Shown here piece after piece: positions 15,513 to 19,123 of a stretch of 19,123 bases of DNA. The stretch lies in NCBI GenBank assembly GCA_050742255.1, contig JBOGHU010000071.1, forward strand, positions 1 to 19,123, in the 5' to 3' direction. The DNA is from JBOGHU01 sp050742255. Its GTDB lineage: Bacteria; Actinomycetota; Acidimicrobiia; Acidimicrobiales; CADCSY01. Each line of letters opens with the position of its first letter. Position 1 is the first letter of the stretch. A model generated the notes under the pieces. It did no database searches. It was not told the DNA's origin and saw only the letters and a program-made list of their open reading frames with translations. The translations under genes and the position numbers were made by a program.

Positions 15513-16354
15513 CGGGCCATGTTGGCAGCCCTGCCGCCGGTGATGGGAGCCCCGTAGCTCTCCTCGTCGGAGGGGAACGACCCCGAGCGCACGTCGGTGG
15601 CGAAGGCGGTGAGGGCGGCCACCCCCGCCGACCTGAGGTCGGCGTAGCGGCGGACGAACCGTGGGACGGGCCCCTCTCCCAGGCCCAGGAGGTCGTGGGA
15701 GACCAGGACCTGACCGTCGCAGTGAGGACCGGCGCCGATGCCGATGGTGGGGACCGGCACCGCCTCGGTCACTTGGCTGGCGGTTGCGGCCGGGATGCCC
15801 TCCAACACGATGGCGAAGACTCCCGCCGCCACCAGGGCCAGGGCGTCGTCGACCAGCGCCTGGGCCGCGGCCGGTCCCCGCCCCTGCACCTTGTACCCGC
15901 CCATGACGTGGACCGACTGGGGGGTCAGCCCGAGGTGGCCCATGACCGGTACCTCGGCGTCGACGATCGCCGTCACCACCGGCACCCTCTTGCGGCCGCC
16001 CTCCAGCTTGACCGCCGAGGCACCGGCCCGGACCAGGGTCGCCGCGTTCCTCACCGCCCCCGGCACCGTCACGTGGTAGCTGGGCCAGGGGAGGTCGGCG
16101 ACGACCAGGGCCCGGGGTGAGGTGCGGGCCACCGCGGCGGTGTGGTGGGCGAGGTCCGCCACCGTCACCTGCAGGGTGTCCTCGTGACCGAGGACGACCA
16201 TGGCCACCGAGTCGCCGACCAGGATGACGTCGACCCCGGCCTCGTCGGCCATGCGCGCCCCAGGGGCGTCGTAGGCGGTCACGGCGACCAGCGGCGGGTG
16301 GCCAGACGCCACCTTCGCGGCTCGCAGCCCCGGGACCGTCATGCCCGTGCCCAA
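15509..16354 (-). CDS. panB: 3-methyl-2-oxobutanoate hydroxymethyltransferase
   Basis: This 281-residue cytosolic enzyme transfers a one-carbon unit from methylenetetrahydrofolate to 2-oxoisovalerate, giving ketopantoate, the first step of pantothenate and coenzyme A synthesis. Family motifs are VTAYDAPGARMADEAGVD, VGDSVAMVVLG with metal-binding D48, ADLPWPSY with D87, VKLEGG with E118, GHLGLTPQSVHVMGGYKVQG, the general base E185 in LEGIP, and TIGIGAGPHCDGQVLV. Length is normal. The TTG at 16354 is chosen because AGGAGA lies 6 bases upstream; the in-frame ATG at 16342 would sit about 18 bases from that site. A TAGCCT -10 box is further upstream. It is coupled to the DUF192 gene. Other pan genes are not in view. 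Confidence 0.95.
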   Translation of the reverse strand: MGTGMTVPGLRAAKVASGHPPLVAVTAYDAPGARMADEAGVDVILVGDSVAMVVLGHEDTLQVTVADLAHHTAAVARTSPRALVVADLPWPSYHVTVPGAVRNAATLVRAGASAVKLEGGRKRVPVVTAIVDAEVPVMGHLGLTPQSVHVMGGYKVQGRGPAAAQALVDDALALVAAGVFAIVLEGIPAATASQVTEAVPVPTIGIGAGPHCDGQVLVSHDLLGLGEGPVPRFVRRYADLRSAGVAALTAFATDVRSGSFPSDEESYGAPITGGRAANMAR

Positions 16355-16360
16355 CGGCTC

Positions 16361-16366
16361 TCTCCT
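16361..16366 (-). promoter_or_regulatory. panB ribosome binding site that favours the TTG start
   Basis: AGGAGA on the minus strand has a 6-base spacer to TTG 16354 and about 18 bases to the next ATG. This supports the rare TTG initiation codon. Confidence 0.6.
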
Positions 16367-16403
16367 GCCGTCCAGCGCGCTGGTGGCTGCCGGCGGCGGA
16401 ACC

Positions 16404-16409
16404 AGGCTA
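16404..16409 (-). promoter_or_regulatory. Putative -10 box (TAGCCT) of panB
   Basis: TAGCCT on the minus strand lies about 50 bases before the panB start, giving a short leader that contains the AGGAGA site. It matches the TANNNT pattern of the other boxes here, but in this case with a leader. No clear -35 is seen. Confidence 0.35.
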
Positions 16410-16561
16410 GCGCACGCCCCCGCCCCGCTCTCCGCTCACGGGCCCGGGGAGGACCCGCCCCGGGCCCCGCCTCGGGCCCCGCCTCGGTCTCCGCCCGCTC
16501 TCCGGTTACCCGCCCCGCCTCGGGCCCCGCCCCGCTCTCCGGTCACGGGCCGTCACGCCGC

Positions 16562-16606
16562 TCTCCGGTCACGAACCGTCGGTGAGCGACGTGGAGTGAC
16601 CGGAGA
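16562..16606. repeat. 11-bp perfect inverted repeat
   Basis: TCTCCGGTCAC at 16562-16572 is the exact reverse complement of GTGACCGGAGA at 16596-16606, with 23 bases between. The left arm is the fourth copy of the tandem motif. It could fold in RNA, bind a dimeric protein, or be an intergenic repeat. It lies more than 140 bases downstream of the penicillin-binding protein stop and about 200 bases upstream of panB. Confidence 0.55.
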
Positions 16607-16705
16607 ACCCGCCTCCGGTCCCGGGCCGTCGGGGCCCTCTCCGGGCCCGGCGCCCGGGTCCAGCGCCGCGGCGCCCGGGCCCCAGCCCCGCCGCAGCCCC
16701 CCGCC

Positions 16706-16729
16706 CCGGAGAACCCCTCACGGGGCCGG
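16706..16729 (-). terminator. Hairpin just downstream of the penicillin-binding protein gene
   Basis: On the minus strand CCGG-CCCC-GTGA-GGGG-TTCT-CCGG can pair as an inner 4-bp stem with a tetraloop and an outer 4-bp stem across a one-sided loop. It starts about 21 bases after the stop at 16751. There is no T-run, so this is only a weak terminator candidate. Confidence 0.3.
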
Positions 16730-16750
16730 AGCCCCCGACCCTCGGGCCGG

Positions 16751-18919
16751 TCAGGGCAGGGACGGCACCGTGGGGGCGGACGGGATGGTGTCCTTGGGGC
16801 CCTTGGTGGTGGTCGCGGTGGTGGCCGTCGTGGTGGGCCCACCCACCGTGGTGGGCGCGGGAGAGGCCGCGGTCGAGGGCTCGGGGGCGGTGACGGGCTC
16901 GGGGGCGATCGTGGTGGTGGTCTCCGGCTCGGGGGCGGTGACGGGGACCCGGCCGCTGAGGAACCGGCCCCCGAGGCTGGCCGGTTCGACGAAGTCGCCG
17001 CCGTAGCGCGGGTCGGCGGTGGCCACCGACATGAACTTGCGGAAGATCTCGGCGGGGAGCGTGCCGCCCGTGACGGCGATGCCGTGCACGTTCCCCATCT
17101 GGCGGGACTGGCCCTCCGGGTAGCCCATCCACACGGCGGTGCTCAGCCCCGGCGTGAAGCCCACCAGCCAGGCGTCGCCGTTGCCCTGGGTCGTCCCGGT
17201 CTTGGCCGCCACCGGCCTGCCGAAGTCGGCCCGGGTCGCGGTCCCCCCGGTCACGACGGACTGCAGCACGTGGTTCACCACGTCGGCCTGCTGGGGCTCG
17301 AGGACGCGCTCCTTCTCCGGCGTGAAGCGGTCGATGAGCTCGCCGTCAGAGTCGGTGACCTCGGTGATCGCCAAGGGGTCGACCTGGAGCCCCCGGGTGG
17401 CGAAGGTGAGGAAGGCGTCGGCCATCTCGAGCGCCGACACCTCGGCGGTGCCGAGGGCGACCGAGAGCTCGGGCGGGACCTTGCTGCGGATGCCCAGCCG
17501 TCCGGCCTCCTCCGCCACCCGGGCCGGGCCCAGCGCCTCGGCCAGCTGGGCGTACACGGTGTTGGACGACACCCGGGTGGCGTCGAGGAGGCTGACCGAC
17601 CCGTGGGCAGCGTTGTCGTAGTTGCGGACGGTGTAGGCCCGGCCGGCGTCGGCCCCGGGGAAGACGACCTGCGACGGGGAGGCGAACATCGACCTCACCG
17701 AGTAGCCCTGGCGGACCGCCTCGGCCAGCACGAAGGGCTTGAACGCAGATCCCGCCTGCCTGCCGCTCCCCCCGCCCTCGGTCCCCATGGCGAAGTTCAC
17801 CTTGGCGTAGGGCGAGTCGGTGCCCAGCCGCCGGCCCCCCACCATGGCCCGCACGTTGCCGTCGGCGTCCAGGGCCACCAGGGCCCCGGCCGGGTCGTCG
17901 GGCCGGTCCAGGGTCCCGTACACGGCCTCGTAGGCGCTGCGCTGGAGGTCGAGGTCGAGGGTGGTGTGCACCTGCAACCCACCGCCGGTGACCAGCTCCT
18001 CGCCGTAGCGCTGGTAGAGCTGCTGTCGCACGTACTCCACGAAGTACTGCGTGCCCACCTCGCCCCCCACGATGCGGTCCTCGACGGCCTCGTCGCGGGG
18101 TCGGACATAGGCGTCGACCGGCTCGGCGACGCCGTCGGCACGCTCCCGGGGCGAGATGAACCCGGCTTTGGCCATGGCTACGAGCACCCGGTCCCGACGG
18201 GCGTCGGCCTCCTGCGGGTCGCGGGAGGCGTCGGCGGCCTCGGGGGCACGGATGAGCCCGGCCAGGTAGGCGGACTCCCGCACGGTGAGGTCCCCGACGT
18301 CCTTGGCGAAGTAGGAGCGGGCCGCGGCCTGCGCTCCGTACGCCCCTCGGCCGAAGTAGATCGTGTTGAGGTACCGCTCGAGGATCTCCCGCTTGTCCAG
18401 CTTGCGCTCCAGCTTGACCGCCAGGGCGGCCTCCTTGAGCTTTCGCGCCAGGGTCCGCTCCCGTCCCACGTAGACGTTCTTCACGTACTGCTGGGTGATG
18501 GTGGAGCCACCCTGCAGCGGCCGGCCCGACAGGTCAGCCATCGTGGCCCGGACGATGGCAGAGAGGTCGATGCCGGGATGGCTGAAGAAGTCACGGTCCT
18601 CGGCGGCGAGCACGGCGTCGACCAGGGTCGGCGACATCTCGTCGAGGTCTCGCAGGACCCGGTTTTCCCCTCCCGAGAGCTCGGCCAGCTTGTTGTTGTC
18701 GGCGTCGAGGATGAAGGAGGTCTCCACCGGCGGCTCCACCGCCGTGAGGGGCACGTTGGCCAGGATCAGCACCACCCCCGAGATCCCGGCCACCCCCAGC
18801 AGGGCGAGGAGGAACAGCACCCGACGGAAGCGCCACAAGATGCTGCGCCCCCTCCTCGTCGAGGGCCGGCGGGGTCGGCGACCTGCCGTTGGCGGGCGGC
18901 GAAGGGTCGTGGTAGCCAT
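16751..18919 (-). CDS. Class A penicillin-binding protein (bifunctional peptidoglycan synthase)
   Basis: This 722-residue bitopic protein polymerises glycan strands and cross-links them outside the membrane. A short basic cytoplasmic region and one helix (about 34-54) come first. The GT51 glycosyltransferase follows: AAEDRDFFSHPGID with catalytic E107, GGSTITQQYVKN (137-148), and KLDKREILERYLNTIYFGRG (173-192). The transpeptidase has SAFK with nucleophile S391, SSN at 451-453 and KTGT at 573-576. The tail from about 650 is rich in Thr, Pro and Glu (TTTTIAPEPV and similar), a disordered wall-spanning segment common in actinobacterial enzymes. No PASTA domain is present. The ATG at 18919 has no good Shine-Dalgarno site; a hairpin and a TACCCT box lie upstream. 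Neighbours panB and DUF192 lie on the same strand but behind a 396-base gap. Confidence 0.95.
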   Translation of the reverse strand: MATTTLRRPPTAGRRPRRPSTRRGRSILWRFRRVLFLLALLGVAGISGVVLILANVPLTAVEPPVETSFILDADNNKLAELSGGENRVLRDLDEMSPTLVDAVLAAEDRDFFSHPGIDLSAIVRATMADLSGRPLQGGSTITQQYVKNVYVGRERTLARKLKEAALAVKLERKLDKREILERYLNTIYFGRGAYGAQAAARSYFAKDVGDLTVRESAYLAGLIRAPEAADASRDPQEADARRDRVLVAMAKAGFISPRERADGVAEPVDAYVRPRDEAVEDRIVGGEVGTQYFVEYVRQQLYQRYGEELVTGGGLQVHTTLDLDLQRSAYEAVYGTLDRPDDPAGALVALDADGNVRAMVGGRRLGTDSPYAKVNFAMGTEGGGSGRQAGSAFKPFVLAEAVRQGYSVRSMFASPSQVVFPGADAGRAYTVRNYDNAAHGSVSLLDATRVSSNTVYAQLAEALGPARVAEEAGRLGIRSKVPPELSVALGTAEVSALEMADAFLTFATRGLQVDPLAITEVTDSDGELIDRFTPEKERVLEPQQADVVNHVLQSVVTGGTATRADFGRPVAAKTGTTQGNGDAWLVGFTPGLSTAVWMGYPEGQSRQMGNVHGIAVTGGTLPAEIFRKFMSVATADPRYGGDFVEPASLGGRFLSGRVPVTAPEPETTTTIAPEPVTAPEPSTAASPAPTTVGGPTTTATTATTTKGPKDTIPSAPTVPSLP

Positions 18920-18930
18920 GGCGGGTGGGC

Positions 18931-18947
18931 GGCGCCGGAGAGGCGCC
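18931..18947 (-). other. Hairpin in the 5' leader of the penicillin-binding protein gene
   Basis: GGCGCC repeats on either side of a 5-base loop (TCTCC on the minus strand), giving a 6-bp GC stem that ends 11 bases before the ATG. It occupies the place where a ribosome site would be, so it could affect translation or mRNA stability. The loop resembles an anti-Shine-Dalgarno core. Confidence 0.4.
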
Positions 18948-18955
18948 GCTGTGGA

Positions 18956-18961
18956 AGGGTA
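18956..18961 (-). promoter_or_regulatory. Putative -10 box (TACCCT) of the penicillin-binding protein gene
   Basis: On the minus strand TACCCT lies about 36 bases before the ATG, which would give a leader of about 30 bases containing the GGCGCC hairpin. It fits the TANNNT pattern. No convincing -35 is seen. Confidence 0.35.
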
Positions 18962-18983
18962 GCAAGGACCGTGCCCGCGTCGC

Positions 18984-19121
18984 TCACCCGAGGGTGCTGC
19001 GGCCGGCCATGACGACCGCCGCCAGCCCCGCCGCCGCCAGCCCCGCCGCCACCGACAGCGCCCTGACCACTCGCCGCCAGGGCAGGGCGGCGGCCAGGAG
19101 CGAGGCCGCCACCGCCCCCAC
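18984..19121 (-). CDS. C-terminal end of a hydrophobic (membrane) protein, cut by the window edge
   Basis: The last 45 codons of an open frame run in from the window edge and stop at TGA (18984-18986). They encode two hydrophobic stretches (VGAVAASLLAAALPW and SVAAGLAAAGLAAVVMAG) separated by a basic RRVVRAL, and end RSTLG. This layout suggests the last two helices of an integral membrane protein. The family cannot be told. It lies 22 bases upstream of the putative -10 box for the penicillin-binding protein gene, on the same strand. GC-rich DNA readily yields open frames, so confidence is moderate. Confidence 0.45.
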   Translation of the reverse strand: MGAVAASLLAAALPWRRVVRALSVAAGLAAAGLAAVVMAGRSTLG

Positions 19122-19123
19122 GG

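Larger units (their letters stand above)
16410..16750. repeat. Repeat-rich GC-dense noncoding block between panB and the penicillin-binding protein
   Basis: No credible gene lies here. A 14-base motif close to GCTCTCCGGTCACG recurs at 16427, 16497, 16534 and 16560. The run GCCCCGCCTCGG, or a close variant, recurs between and beside the first copies. An 11-base direct repeat CCGGAGAACCC occurs at 16600 and 16706. The core CTCCGGTC also appears, inverted, in the first 20 bases of the window. This may be a dispersed intergenic repeat family of the genome or simple expansion in GC-rich DNA. Confidence 0.6.

Noticed and set aside
16410..16750. CRISPR array or insertion-sequence remnant in the repeat-rich gap
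   Set aside because: Repeat spacing is irregular, spacers are themselves repetitive, and there is no transposase fragment or target duplication.
16341..17006. 221-residue + strand open frame over the panB-penicillin-binding protein gap
   Set aside because: Almost entirely Pro/Gly/Arg/Ser from repeat DNA, and it runs into the opposite-strand 3' end of the penicillin-binding protein gene.
17084..19012. 642-residue + strand open frame opposite the penicillin-binding protein gene
   Set aside because: Repetitive composition without any motif, while the minus strand has full glycosyltransferase and transpeptidase motifs.

Overview
The window is very GC-rich with a high-GC third codon position. 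It has A1-type caa3 oxidase genes, a lipoprotein CoxB and TANNNT promoter boxes placed almost on top of start codons. This fits an aerobic high-GC actinobacterium, and an Acidimicrobiia-like lineage is my best guess, though no rRNA or marker gene settles it.

Region 1 (about 130-9423, + strand) is one tightly packed respiratory operon with mostly 1-20 base gaps or 4-base overlaps. It starts with ctaB (heme O synthase). Next comes an unusual three-gene block: an oxidase subunit I paralog that has lost every CuB and heme a3 ligand but kept the two low-spin heme histidines, a subunit III paralog, and a polytopic membrane protein ending in a type-1 copper (cupredoxin) domain. A complete caa3-type cytochrome c oxidase follows: coxB with a fused cytochrome c domain, coxA with all ligands, coxC, a small subunit IV and the assembly factor ctaG. 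The front block looks like a duplicated and repurposed oxidase core, perhaps an electron-relay module for the real oxidase.

Region 2 (about 9431-14164, + strand) starts with a small four-cysteine protein. It continues with a glycine/sarcosine/betaine-reductase-type (Grd) operon: grdE, grdB, grdC and grdA. Both grdB and grdA contain an in-frame TGA at the known selenocysteine position, each followed by a SECIS-like hairpin at the expected distance. The set departs from the clostridial system. GrdE has Gln-Phe where the pyruvoyl-forming Asn-Cys is expected, GrdB lacks one cysteine after Sec, and the acetyl-phosphate-forming GrdD is not next to grdC. This suggests a reductive selenoenzyme with a different substrate and/or product, placed beside an aerobic respiratory operon.

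Region 3 (14162-14911, + strand) is a hypothetical protein with a histone-H1-like Lys/Ala tail made of six-residue repeats.

Region 4 (minus strand, 14937 to the end) holds a DUF192 protein coupled by overlap to panB, then about 400 bases of repeat-rich noncoding DNA. A class A penicillin-binding protein follows, and the cut-off 3' end of a hydrophobic protein closes the window. No tRNA, rRNA, CRISPR array or insertion sequence was seen.
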